Source: Marasmius tenuissimus (lineage: Eukaryota > Basidiomycota > Agaricomycetes > Agaricales > Marasmiaceae). Taken from it: 64,000 nucleotides of DNA. The translations under genes were made by a program, and so were the position numbers. The notes under the pieces are model-generated. The model was not told the DNA's origin and made no database searches. It saw only the letters and a program-made list of their open reading frames with translations. Below are positions 10,335-21,159 of this stretch, in pieces. Every line of letters begins with the position of its first letter. Position 1 is the first letter of the stretch. The DNA lies in the NCBI GenBank assembly GCA_029532415.1, contig JAQOTA010000054.1, positions 186,001 to 250,000 on the forward strand. Direction: 5' to 3'.

Positions 10335-10739
10335 AGCAGAAGGTGAATAACATGGTCTTCCGCACGTCTTCTGCTACGCTTGGAAGATCCTTTGAAGCCC
10401 TTATGGGTAACAGTGAGTTTTCTGATTTTGATTCTTTGTTTTCTGTACTTCCGAATGATTCTTTTGATGATTTAATTTATGATTACGTGTCCCTTACGGG
10501 GGCTAATACTACTAATATACCTTCCTCTCCTTGGGTTGATAGGGCTTTCAGGCGTCACAGTTCTACCAATACCTTCATCTCTGCACCAGCCTCGTCCAAA
10601 CCTACAGTTCCCAAGCGCTCTGCTCCAAAACGCAAGTACAAGACCGTCGACCAAAAGGTTCGCCCGGTACTGGCCTACATGCCAGACCCAGTAGCGCAAC
10701 AGTTCACTCGTATACCCTCTGTCCAACCTACAGTCCTTC
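10331..10739 (+). pseudogene. Element B pol N-terminal segment, upstream of solo LTR
   Basis: Opens at TTG 10331 in the -1 frame relative to protease. It encodes a Ser/Pro-rich and basic linker (KRSAPKRKYKTVDQKVRPV) before RT. The coding sequence stops being element B at 10739, where a solo LTR begins. Codons after the LTR (from 11224) continue in the same frame: ...QPTVL then PFIPPDYRS. It is therefore one pol gene split by insertion. Confidence 0.82.
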
Positions 10740-11223
10740 TGTCATGAAGACGCCACTTTTCCCTCCACCATTTGCTCACATGATTATCACATGTTCTTTT
10801 CTCACGGTCACTTACTATACATCCTTATTTCTCACAATTCCCTTTCTTAACCCACCATCGCGCAGCTTTAACCGACATCGCGCAGCCATCCCATTATCTC
10901 ACATCGACTCATTCCTTATTCATCCTTGACTCATACTTACTCATACACGACTCATAGGTAGCCACTCCGACTCCAGCTCTGACTGTAGGATAAGTATATA
11001 AGCTAGCTAGTCTTCACCTGGTCCCTCATCTTGACCTCTTGTCGTTGGGACCAGGTGAGTAGTACAGTTTCCTTCTCTTTCCTTCTCTACAATAGATCTA
11101 ACTAGTTGTTGGGACCAGTTCTGCCTTATCTCTGCCTGAGTCGAGCCCGCTGCTCCCCTCCTAGCTTGCTACCACCGCTCTCTGCCTCTGCCGTCCCCGA
11201 TAGACGCTCAGCACTTCGTGACA
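10740..11223 (+). repeat. Solo LTR of family A inside element B pol, 5-bp TSD
   Basis: 484 bp, TGTCATGAAGACGCC...CACTTCGTGACA, the same family as the element A LTRs but in plus orientation. Perfect TSD CCTTC at 10735-10739 and 11224-11228. TATATAAG at 10995-11002. No internal sequence remains, so it arose by LTR-LTR recombination after insertion. Confidence 0.96.
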
Positions 11224-13201
11224 CCTTCCTTTTATTCCTCCTGATTACCGCTCACTTTGTTTTGGCTCCAGAGTTACCCTGGAGCAACTACAGGACATGC
11301 TCAATAAGGTAGAACCCGGAATCTTGACTGAATCAGAAGTTAACCTTTTAGCCTTTGTCATTGTGGCCCGTGAACTGGCCTTTGCTTTTGATTATAGTGA
11401 AAAAGGTACGTTCAAACCTGATTATTTTCCAGACTACGAGATTCCTACCATCAAACACATCCCTTGGTTCAAACCACCTATTCCCATTCCCCTTGCCATC
11501 GTGGACAAAGTCAAGAAGGAGATCATTCATCAAGAGAAGTGTGGCTGTTTCGAGCATACCACTTCGAGTTACCGGGCAGCCCTGTTTGCAGTCGCCAAGA
11601 AGAACGATGAAGTACAACTGGTTATTGACGTTCGAGATCTCAATGCTGTTTCGGTTCGACATTCAGCACTCCCACCAAATTATGGCTTACTCGATTTGTT
11701 TTCGGGCTTTGATGCTCGAATAGTTCACCCACGCTGCCGTCCTCTACAAGCTTTTCATACACCTGTAGGTCCAAGACAGCAAATTACTCTTGTGCAAGGT
11801 TATACGAACTCGGTTCAGGAGTTCCAAAGGTGCGTTTGCCATGTACTTGAACAAGTTCGTGACATTGCAGAAGCTTTCATCGACGATTGTGGAGTCAAAG
11901 GTCCCTCCTTGAGGTATAATGATGCTCCTATTCCTCAGAATCCACACATCCGGCGCTTTGTATGGGAGTATGTTCAGAATCTCGATTTGGTCCTTGGTTC
12001 TATGATTGCAGGTGGAATCACCGCCTCAGGTAAGAAAGCTATTCTCTTTGCCTTGAAACTCAAGATTGTAGGCACAGTTGTGGCATACGAGGGTTGGATC
12101 CTTGAACCCGACGTTATCCGCAAGGTTCTAAATTGGCCAGTCCCTCAAGATCTTACCGAGTTACGTGGTTTTATAGGGATTGCTCGAGTCGGTAGATGCT
12201 GGATAAGAGGGTATGCTTTGATTGCTCGACCACTTACGCTGCTACTCCAGAAGTCCGCACTCAACTCTCCTTTTACCATGACTGTTGAAGCGGTCGAAGC
12301 TTATGAAGAACTCAAGCATCGTGTTACTCGGACTCCCGTGTTGATCAAGGTTGACTATACTGCAGCTAAGTTAATTTCTCTACCGCCTCGTAGCTCTGAT
12401 GAAGGCCTTGTCATCCTTGCGGTCGATTCCTCTTGGATGGGTGCAGGCTGGGTTCTGTACCAGATCCGTAACAGTCAACGGCATCCTGCTTTCTATGGCT
12501 CGTGCACTTTCAATTCCACAGAGCAGAACTATGGTCAGCCCAAGATCGAAGTTTACGGTACGTTTAAAGCTTTGAAGTCAGTTCAACACCGCGTTTGGGG
12601 AATCCATTTCGTATTGGAACACGACGCGCTCTCACTCTCCCAGATGCTTAAGAAGATTGACGACGTTCCGAATGCCCCAATGGTACGGTGGGTTTCGTGG
12701 ATTTGTCTATTTGACTTTGAGCTGTGCCATGTTCCCGCAATCAACTTCAAAGCTGAAGATGCGCTGTCTCGTCGACGTTCCGTATCAGGAGACGAGGTAG
12801 GGGAAGACCCGATCTCGACTGACGATTTCATAGATGCCTATCTAGACAATGTTTACAGTCACTATTCACCACCGCCTCCGGACTACACGTTTAATTCTGC
12901 AGCCACATTCCTTCTCGACTCAATCTCTACCAAGTACTCTTCGCCGTTCATTACCTCTGATTCGTATTCCCAAGTCCCTTTTCTTCGAGATGCTGATTTT
13001 AGCGACCATGAAATCATCCATCCCTCTTCCCTTCGTGCCTTTCCTACAGATACACTTCAAGCTTTTCCAGAATCAATTCTCAGGAAGTCGGTCTCAACTG
13101 TGAGTGACGAATTTCTACTCGGAGACGACCTTATCATTCTAGAATTTGTCAACTACTTGAGTTTCACTCAAAGCGCCCCCCTTTTCGACACCACTTCCTA
13201 T
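11224..13201 (+). pseudogene. Element B reverse transcriptase and RNase H
   Basis: Open from 11224 in the pol frame, with an internal ATG at 11297. RT: fingers CGCFEHTTSSYRAALFAVAKKN...VQLVIDVRDLNAV, palm LDLFSGFDAR, active site AEAFIDDCGVKGP, and thumb/connection LRGFIGIARVGRCWIRGYALIARPL. RNase H: AVDSSWMGAGWVLYQ, then NYGQPKIEVYGTFKALK (Glu), FVLEHDALSLSQML (Asp) and FKAEDALSRR. A Ser/Phe-rich spacer follows. The stop at 13202-13204 (TAG) is not native: it is the first triplet of the hAT-like element inserted at 13202. Confidence 0.9.
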
Positions 13202-13864
13202 TAGTGATGCCAACGGTTCGGCCTGGTCCGGTTCGGCCTGGTCCGGTCCGGTCTGGGTTCGGTCCGGTCCAGCCAAATCGGTTCAGACTGAACCGTCGGC
13301 CATCTTCGGTCTGGTTCCAGAACCGAGGAGACCGGTTCAACCATGGTTTAACCTACATTTTTCTCCCCCCTTGTTCTCGGGCTTTCTAAACTCCATAATG
13401 CATATAATGAGTACTGGAATCATGAAAATAAACATATTAACCTTTATCAACCTCTACAACAACAAAGAACAGGGAGGAAACCTAAGGGAGTAATCAGGCG
13501 CGTCGCCGGCGCTTATTGTGGGGGGCCTGCCGCTACTAGCGCCGGTGAGCTCAAACCTGGCGGCAACGTCCATGGACAAACAAACTTGAAAATTAAAAAT
13601 TCCCCACAACTTCAAGTGCCGTGTAGAGCTTTTTCTTGCCAATTCAGGACCTCTGTTGTTGTTGAGGCTTGTAAATACATTAACACAAGCAAATAAAGGT
13701 ACAATTACAGAATTTTGGGTAAACCGCAGGTTAACCGGTTGAGAACCGGCAAAGACCGAACCGGGGGCACGGTTAATTTTGGAACCGTTTTGGCCCCCGG
13801 TCCGGTCATGGTTCAGTCTGAAACCGCCAAACTGACGGTTCAGACCGAACCGTTGGCATCACTA
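13202..13864. mobile_element. Non-autonomous hAT-like element, 663 bp, 8-bp TSD
   Basis: Perfect 20-bp terminal inverted repeats TAGTGATGCCAACGGTTCGG, flanked by an 8-bp duplication CTTCCTAT at 13194-13201 and 13865-13872. The 8-bp TSD and TAGNG-type terminus are hallmarks of the hAT superfamily. Subterminal regions are built of GGTTCGG/GGTCCGG units on both sides. There is no transposase frame, so movement would need a partner element. It inserted into element B pol: removing it with one TSD copy restores the frame (TTSY then PTHQF). Confidence 0.93.
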
Positions 13865-14130
13865 CTTCCTATCCAACTCATCAGTTTGAAGTCCGCGATC
13901 ACGATTCACCAGAAATGTGGAATAACATACGACAGTTCCTCGAGTTCGGGAAGTATCCTTCGTCTTGTGTTTCAGATAAAGCCCGCCTACGGTTCCGAAA
14001 ACAATGTTTTCGTTACTTTCTCAAGCATTCTCGACTATGGCTTGCGCCTACGAAGAAGTCCGGACGCCTTCCACGGTTGGTTATTGAAGATGTTCCGAAG
14101 CGAGGAATTCTGATGGCTAAGGCCCACAAC
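13865..14130 (+). pseudogene. Element B integrase N-terminal fragment
   Basis: In the pol frame after the hAT-like insertion, the codons give PTHQFEVRDHDSPEMWNN, then RQFLEFGKYP..., then RLVIEDVPKRGILMAKAHNKAGH. The last part is the start of an integrase HHCC domain (A-H-N-x-A-G-H). The homology ends immediately after GH, where repeat B' takes over near 14131. The cysteine pair and the catalytic core are missing, so B cannot integrate on its own. Confidence 0.8.
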
Positions 14131-14391
14131 AAAGCCGGTCATATCGTTGTTGTGGTCAGAGGACAAGAGTCTGAGACAGGCGATCGACATGTCTGAGAGC
14201 GAAAATCCCGGTCCGGTACGGCTTGCTGATCCAACATGAGTAGCTGACCAATCATGATGATGCTGACCGATTCAACCATCACGACGAGCTCATCAAAAGC
14301 AACATTCGATCCTCATATTTTTAATCTAATCTCGTTTCCTCAAGCCATATGATAGGGCCTATCTAAATTCACGGTCACATACATTTCACGG

Positions 14392-14466
14392 TACGTGAGG
14401 TACGTGAATCAGTACGTGAATGAACGTGAATTTAGCATTTTGATACGTGAGGTACGTGAATTGATG
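14392..14466. repeat. Left subterminal GTACGTGAA motif cluster
   Basis: About six copies of (G)GTACGTGA(A/G) or ACGTGAATTT in direct orientation within 75 bp of the left terminal repeat. Such arrays are usually transposase-binding sites. Confidence 0.8.
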
Positions 14467-14865
14467 GCAAAACATAGCCACTATCTCTGACCACCAGGTG
14501 ACATAGCTACAATCTCTCAGTATTCTGTATGTATGTATCTTACTGGTCTTTCTTCTGTGTAGACTGCCTAAGATAAACATCTGACATAGTCTCGGTGACC
14601 ACTGAATATAGCAATGTCTCCCTGATGCAAGTCTTCTGGGGTACTGGTCTGTGGCATCACCTATGAGAAAGGCAAAAGTCAGTCCCATGAATCATCATTC
14701 TGATTGAGAGCACCTCTTATTACTATCACATCAATGTTACTGGAGCTATAACGGAGCTGGTGAGCTCAATGATAGAGCTCAACTATAGAAGGGGGATGGG
14801 GGGACACATCTCAGGCCGCAGCCTGCTCCTAGAATTATTCAAGTTCTCACAGTCTCTCAGTAACA

Positions 14866-15001
14866 CTGGGTGCAAAATAACATAATACGCGTCGCTTTAT
14901 TCGAACTTTACGTTGAAATTATCCTGAATTTTGCGTTTTTTAGAATAAATTCAACATAAAGTTAGCATAAAGCTACGCGTATTATATTATCTTGCACCCA
15001 G
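14866..15001. mobile_element. 136-bp MITE nested in the DNA transposon
   Basis: A near-palindromic unit with about 30-bp inverted repeats: CTGGGTGCAAAATAACATAA... at the left, and the reverse complement CTGGGTGCAAGATAATATAA... at the right, then TACGCG on both sides. The interior is AT-rich. Flanks are taaca and cataa. A TA duplication set back 2-3 bases (Tc1/mariner-like) is possible but not proven. Confidence 0.8.
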
Positions 15002-15242
15002 CATAACGAGTTCCTTTGGACCAGCCCATCTAACTCTGGGGTAAGCAGAGGTAATAACAGATGATTTGAGAGATGGTTGAGTGTGTCACAACATTGACAT
15101 TGAATTCTCAGCCATGATCTTCATGGTGTTCTCTCAAGACTCAGGTGCTCTTGGTAGCACTCACTATTCACGTCAAGTCTAATGAAACAAAGCAATGGAG
15201 TTGCCAGTTGATAAGAACTTGTATCAGACCAGAGAATACGTG

Positions 15243-15400
15243 AATGTTAATTATGCAGTGTGAACGTGAGGTACGTGAAATGGACGCGACGAACGCAAAA
15301 ATGTACGCAAGGTACGTGAATTTAGACAATAAGGTACGTGAATTTGAACATTCGGTACGTGAGTTTGGCCACTTGGTACGTGAATTAGAATTGAAGTACA
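15243..15400. repeat. Middle GTACGTGAA motif cluster
   Basis: Seven or so GGTACGTGA(A/G) copies spaced 20-25 bp (for example ggtacgtgaatttagac, ggtacgtgaatttgaac). Short open frames here only reflect this periodicity. Confidence 0.8.
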
Positions 15401-16003
15401 TGACTTGCAACGAGACGTAGATGAACTTCAAGTATAAATTGAGTAGAAGTGATGATTACTGCCATAGTCTCAGCGAGTGATCAACAGTGGCTAGCACGTC
15501 GTGAAGTCGACTAAATTCTTTTGCTCACCTGTACTGTGAACAGACTCAAAGAAGTAGTCCCGCTCCGAGCTACAACACATGAAGGACCGGGACAGAGTGA
15601 CTTAGTAGACTCAGGAATTTCAATGTACGAGCCCAGCAATGAGTATTTTTCAGTGCTGTACACAACTCATTTATACAGGATATGGCCACCGAGCAAATAT
15701 AGCTTTCTCCGGTAGTCAAGTCAATGTTCTCGGTAGCATAAGAGCAGGGGTGGTATTGTCAGTACATACATTACCACTTACCGGTAGGTGGGCGTGAGTT
15801 CAAGGGAGGAAGGTGGATCAGGTCAATATAACTGTCATACTTAGTTGTCATGGTCTAAAACTCTTGAATACTCGTTAGAAAACGAGCCACACAGAAGCCT
15901 TCTATTTTTGTATGCCAATGGGGAGCACCTACAATAATCTAAGAAGTGATGCGGCCGTGCTTATGTTCTACAGAAGGATGTAAGGGCAGTGGCTGTGCCC
16001 ATC

Positions 16004-16080
16004 ATGAACGTGAATTGGGTACGTGACGGTACTTACGTGAATTGTACGTGAACTGTACGTGACACGGTACGTGAATTTAG
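16004..16080. repeat. Right subterminal GTACGTGAA motif cluster
   Basis: Five or six GTACGTGA copies next to the right terminal repeat, ending in ggtacgtgaatttagc. They are in direct, not inverted, orientation relative to the left cluster. Confidence 0.8.
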
Positions 16081-17460
16081 CATGCCCCCATATGATACAT
16101 GGTGTACTCAGCTCTCGCTGCTTCAGTGTAAGCAGAAAAGCATGACCCTTACAGGACCTCGACCATAACAATGTTTGCCGGTAAGTCTTCCGTTTCGGTG
16201 CATTTGAAAGTGAGCACACGTCTGAGTGCTCTTATTCTTCGTAGTATCTCGAGAATGAATCAAGAAGGACGAAGTCTCCAACAAAAGCTCAGGTGATTCT
16301 TGTATAATCTTCTCTCCGAGTGGTGGGGTACTCATTGAACACGGCTGTCTGTGCTGCGGCATCTTTGACCGAACGCTTAGACATCGGCACGTTTCTCAGA
16401 AGACGGAGAGTATCGATTGAACGAAAGTTAGAAAGTACACAGGGCGAGTTTGAGAACGACACCATCGCGGTGCGTGGTCCTTTCACTACAGTTATACCCA
16501 TCTCATGCTCACGACCACTTGTTACCTAGAGCTCCCCTTATTCAACGCTACTTAGATATGGAGCCTTTCAATGGGACTGTCCAGGCTATAACCACGGCCA
16601 GGAATTTTTTACGCCAATAATACACCATTCCTCAACTCAAGCTATCAGCCCATATGAACCTGATCACCATACTGCGTACACTTTGACGCTGACAATAATC
16701 TTGACCTATCATTGAATCAATGCCAACGTCAAAGCTATGCCTTCGGCTCGTTGAACTACAACCTCTGGGGTTTTTCGAATTCAGAACGCGGACAGAGATG
16801 AAGCAACGAGGGATAGGCTGTCACTTCAGGTCACGACTCACGGTTCTCCAATCCAGTTCAATAAGAGACCGAGACCAAGACTACAGAGCTCGATATCCCT
16901 TTCCGAGGGGGCGGCATCGAACTTCAAAGCTTCATAACTCCCCCTCTCCCTGTTCTATCACCTCAATATGACTTCCATCACGCTTCGTAGAGCCCATATC
17001 CCTCCAAACTACCACCAGCTCCACTGCCCTCGGCTTTCGATGATGGCTACGAAGACTGTCACAAGACTGTTCCGGAAAGCTGGCCGTTTGTGCATATACT
17101 CTATACGTTATCCCTCCCTTATCCACTCTAGCTTACTCCTCCAACCGCTATGTTTATAGGAAATCCTGACAATGGAACCCGGATCATCTCGCCCGAACCA
17201 TACAATCGACCCATTGGGCCAAGAGTACCTTTCACTCATCACCGTAGGGTGTCAGTAACATTACAGTACATTTGGAGGTTCGTACTTTCTTCATTCCAAA
17301 CCGCCGATCTCTCGCTCATTTCTCGATAGCCACAAAATTGCAGTTCGGTATACGAACGATTCCGCTGGAGGGACGACGACAGAACCACATACGCCCACGC
17401 AATATGACACAAGTTTGCTTGTCGAATGCTAGGTTTTGACAGCTCGGGCGACATGGGTTA

Positions 17461-19460
17461 CAGAGTAGTAGAGGCTATCGCCTTAGCCCACTGAGGCACT
17501 GGCTAGGGTTCGGGAGAAGCAACAAAGAGTCGAGGTATGAGTGTACGTCTTGGCTGTGATTTGCCCAGTGGTCGTCTGTGCTCACATTCTGCCTTTGTAA
17601 AGGCAGATTCCCGAGAAGCGAGGATACCCTGAGGAAGAGACTCATGCTAGGGGTCCTCATCTCCATTGAGCATCAGTCATCCTTCCCGACTCTTCCTGCA
17701 CTACTCATCTTCACCTCACGATCGTTCCACTCCTGAACACCGTTAACCATCTCGTGAATATCATGATTGATATCACCAGCGCTCTCTCAGTTTAAAGCTG
17801 TGTCGGGATGCCGCCCAGCTTGACCCTGGGCGAATGCCCATTGGTATCTAGGGAAACTCGAATGTAGCGTTCGTATGATGGTTTTAGTCCCGAAAGGTGA
17901 GCACCGTTACCCGCTTCGATTCATTGCCCATGGCTGATCGTAGACTTCGTAGTCCAGCAAAGCTGGTCCTCGTTCGCCCTTGTGTAGCCAGCTCTCGCGT
18001 TAGGGTGAAAATAGCTTCCTCTAGTACTACAGAGGAAACACGCAGCGTGCTGATCTCCAAGCATCAACGTGGGCCTCGTTAAGAAAAGAATCGGTGGTTC
18101 TTTCATAGACTCGAGCGTGATAGGACATTCTCCTGGGTTTGTTCCAATTTTTGCTGTTCATGGCTCGTTTACTGATGGATAGTTCGCGCCAGGTTGCGAG
18201 GGTCGTCACTCTGCAATCGTTCTATGCGGAATATTTCAGATGAACCGAAGAGAGTATCATCACATCGTCCAGATCGAGACGATAGATAGAGGTTGATGAG
18301 CGGTACTTGACGAGGGTAAAAATGTGATAGGCAAGCGGCGTCGTCATTCTGTCAATAGTCGTCGTGATTACTCCAAGAGACTTTGTTGGATGTTTTTTGA
18401 AGGCCCGGGCTCTCTTTGGGGAAGATAGGACACTTGTCCTCTCGCGAGTTTGCGAGCTTCTACTGTACTTTGAGGCAGAGCTCCTGGGGTACGAGTTGTC
18501 CTTGTTGATTGGAATTGGGGTGTAGGGTAGTACAATTCGGGCCCTCATCCGTATCTTATCCATATCGCTGCATACAGTACCCTATTCACAAATCTAGGCT
18601 GGCTGCTAACTGGTCTCCCACTCTGTCCCAGAACCCCACACCTGTGGCGCTTTGCTGGTACTATACCCTGCCATTCCCGATGACGGATATAACGCTCACT
18701 TGGGCGTGGCACAATCTGAAATATGCCGTATCATTGGATGACTTCCCGTAAGGATTATTTGTCTAATTCCGAGCAATTAACACTAGAAATCGCTCGGAGA
18801 TGCCTCAAAGGGGAACAGCGTGACACCAAAAAGCAAGAATTTCAAATATGAAGCCTGCTCTAAACGCTTACGTTTAGGGAGGGGTCAGGACCCCTCCCTA
18901 AATCGTTGTTGCTGCGATTTCTGGTTAAGCGAGGCGTCACCATGCGGTTTTCAGACGCTTTAGGAATTTTCATCCGGCGCTCACATGGGGCGCATCGGGG
19001 CGTCCTCTCGCAAGTCCCGACGACATCCCCTCTGTTCAGCCTGCCCTTCGCGCCAAATCTCTACTGAAAGTGCTGAAACATGAAGTACTTGGTGAGTCCT
19101 CAAGCGTGTATACGTCAGAATGTGAAACAAACACACTACACCAGCTTTAGACCCTCGAGTTCAAAGAGGAAGTGTCCATGCCAAATGGAGCAGCAAGTCC
19201 GACCTGTACTTGCAGTTTTTGTCGCTACGGGAGGGCTAAGGCAAATAATCCGGCAAGTAAACAATTTCCAATCTGTGACACAACTTTTATTTGCGAGGAA
19301 ATTATTTGCCATTTCTTACGAGAAGTCATCCATTGATTTGGCGTATTATGTGGGTAAGAACAATGTTTCATGGGAATACCATTGTCGAAGTTTAGAACGC
19401 GTTCAGCCATGCTCTCTACTCAACCCTCTCTCTGTCGGGCGGTAACTGACAGAACCACCT
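17461..19460. other. Intergenic, nothing identified
   Basis: No frame longer than about 110 codons, no recognisable domain and no terminal repeats. 18500-18750 has a weakly protein-like stretch (NPTPVALCWYYTLPFPMTDITLTWAW) of unknown origin, possibly a gene relic. Confidence 0.4.
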
Positions 19461-19469
19461 TTTCTTTTC

Positions 19470-19645
19470 CAGATACCGCGACGGATATCCTGGGCGCTCT
19501 TGCCGTCTCAAACAGTGCAAAGCTCCCATACATCACTATCACACTGAAGTTGGGGTTACAGGTGCGCCTTTCGTTCTACAAGTCGGGGTGCAGGCTTGGG
19601 AGTGTTAAGCGCCGGTGCAGAACAAGAGACTGGAATCTGTATATT
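19470..19645 (+). pseudogene. Family F relic 1
   Basis: Short similarity to the relics at 45528 and 44790: ATDILGAL-type codons, then after about 100 bp the shared cttggga/gttaagcgccggtgcag block. No intact frame or start. The function of family F is unknown; the best-preserved relic is at 45528. Confidence 0.45.
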
Positions 19646-21150
19646 GACCGATTATAATTCCTCTTGACGTTTTGTCCCAACCGTTGTCCCGCTAGAGTTC
19701 ACTTACAGTATTTCCCTCGTCAAGATACACATCGGGGGATCGGGGATTTTGGTGGCAGGGCAAACATCGGCTTTGAGCTGTACAACTAGACGGCGATTTT
19801 ATCATGGTCTTTGGCGATATTCATCGTTTTGAACCACTCGTCAAGACGCGTTCTTTAATCTTGTTGGTTATTGGATCTTCTGCTGACTGAGGTCTTGCTT
19901 CAGGATGGCGTTCATAAAATGTGCTTACAGACCCACATATAGAAGCCTATGGATCCTTTTCCTGATTTCCGTCACTCGGTAATCACGAACATGGCGCTGT
20001 TGAGAGCTCGATCCACAAAGTCGAAACAGGGGGCGTTGCATTGCCTCTTTATCGAGTTCACGGTGACTCAAACACACTCTCCGTACCTCTCATCAGGTCG
20101 AACTCGAGTTTCTTTCCCCTACTCCACCTGAGTTTGAAAAGGGGGCCTGATTACCGATAGTGATACCGTTCGTTCACGTTCACTTATTTTTTCATTCGCT
20201 GTGCTGACAGTCTTCCTCTATATGAGATATTTCATCCACTGACTTCAGATTGTTGTATATGAGCACGACCTTCGATCCGGATGGGTCGCGCTTTATTTTC
20301 CCTCTCCGTTGTTCGTGTTGCCGTCACCAACAACTGCAAAACAGCAGCTCAAGAATAGTAATCTCTGTGTTGGTGTCATTATTTGGGTGTTCACAATGAC
20401 TCTCCGAGCGCGGTATTGCCTAGTCGTCCTCATGCTTCTCTGAATAGGCTCTCTGCCTATATATTCACGACCAACTCCCAAACGTAATGTCGTCCTACGT
20501 TGACCGACCTCAATATTTTACGGGCTCCCTGGCTCTGATGCTACATTGGACTCCTTCGAAGCATGTGTTCTGCTCGTTTGAGGGGCACGATTCGCGTCTG
20601 ACCAGACACTATCTACGTCGGGCTACGCCATTTGCCCAGTGCGTTTTCTCTTCCAAGACGGGTTGTGGAGGTATAAATGTAAGCCCGCTTTCCTCTATAT
20701 GATATTGGCTGCTGGTCAGTGTTCTTTAACTGTGGCGAAGGGAAACCGATCTGTAAACGTCCCTTCATTTGCGGCTGCTCATGATTTGGGCCCAGGGGTG
20801 CATGTCTGTTAATCTCTTTCGTCACGAGTCTTGGTTCATTGCTTGGAGTCGTTTGCTTCGGATAATTCGCTGGCACGACATATCTTTATTTTCAGATTCA
20901 AATACAGCAACATAATGTGGTACCTTTGCTCGTGACACGGAGGATGTAGCAAGCATAAAGAGACTAGGATACAGCATCATTGTTATCAACCGTAATTAGT
21001 CGTGGCTCGCAACCCACATCATAAATACACTAGAGGCAAAAAGATGGACGCGCAGTGTATCACGTATGTCCACTCGATCTATGTCCAACTGAGGAAAATT
21101 CACCTCCTCTCTCTTCCTCCCTCAGTGGCCGCGATGCTGGAGGTCGAATG
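19646..21150. other. Intergenic, nothing identified
   Basis: Only short non-conserved frames. No terminal repeats or RNA gene were recognised. Confidence 0.4.
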
Positions 21151-21159
21151 GAATTACGC

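Larger units (their letters stand above)
7921..14130 (+). mobile_element. Element B: Ty3/gypsy-type retrotransposon, 3' end lost
   Basis: On the plus strand gag, aspartic protease, RT, RNase H and the start of integrase follow in order. The frame is broken by a shift near 8500, a TGA at 9045-9047, a gag-pro/pol junction at 10331-10334, a solo LTR at 10740-11223 and a hAT-like insertion at 13202-13864. The integrase ends abruptly about 14130 at repeat B', so the integrase core and 3' LTR are missing. The RT active site is FIDD followed by CGVKGP, a form I associate with a Ty3 lineage common in mushrooms. Confidence 0.88.
14354..16088. mobile_element. Non-autonomous DNA transposon, 1735 bp, 8-bp TSD
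   Basis: Flanked by an 8-bp duplication CATATGAT (14346-14353 and 16089-16096). The ends are imperfect inverted repeats: left AGGGCCTATCTAAATTCACG, right (reverse complement) GGGGCATGCTAAATTCACG. Many copies of the motif GTACGTGAA(TT) lie near both ends and in a middle cluster. The uninterrupted version of the site is confirmed by repeat B' copy 2, where flanking sequence is continuous near 60760. No transposase frame is present. An 8-bp TSD with arrays of subterminal motifs suits hAT or Kyakuja-Dileera-Zisupton elements of mushrooms; which one cannot be decided here. Confidence 0.88.
14131..17460. repeat. Repeat B', copy 1 (split by a DNA transposon)
   Basis: The sequence at 14131-14345 plus 16089-17460 matches 60556-62040 along its length, including short conserved blocks such as gaggacaagagt, the segment around gctcaggtgattcttg, and aggaaatcctgacaatg. 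Identity is moderate to high with many indels. Frames in both copies contain stops, and differences between copies fall at non-synonymous positions, so no maintained gene is evident. The identity of the family is unknown. A decayed intron-containing gene is possible (gtaagtcttcc at about 16181). Confidence 0.75.

Noticed and set aside
15168..15431. 87-codon frame in the 1.7-kb DNA transposon
   Set aside because: It is only the translation of the periodic GTACGTGAA repeats.
16720..17159. Frames in repeat B' as a conserved gene
   Set aside because: The two copies differ by frameshifts and amino-acid-changing substitutions, with stops in each; no purifying pattern is visible.
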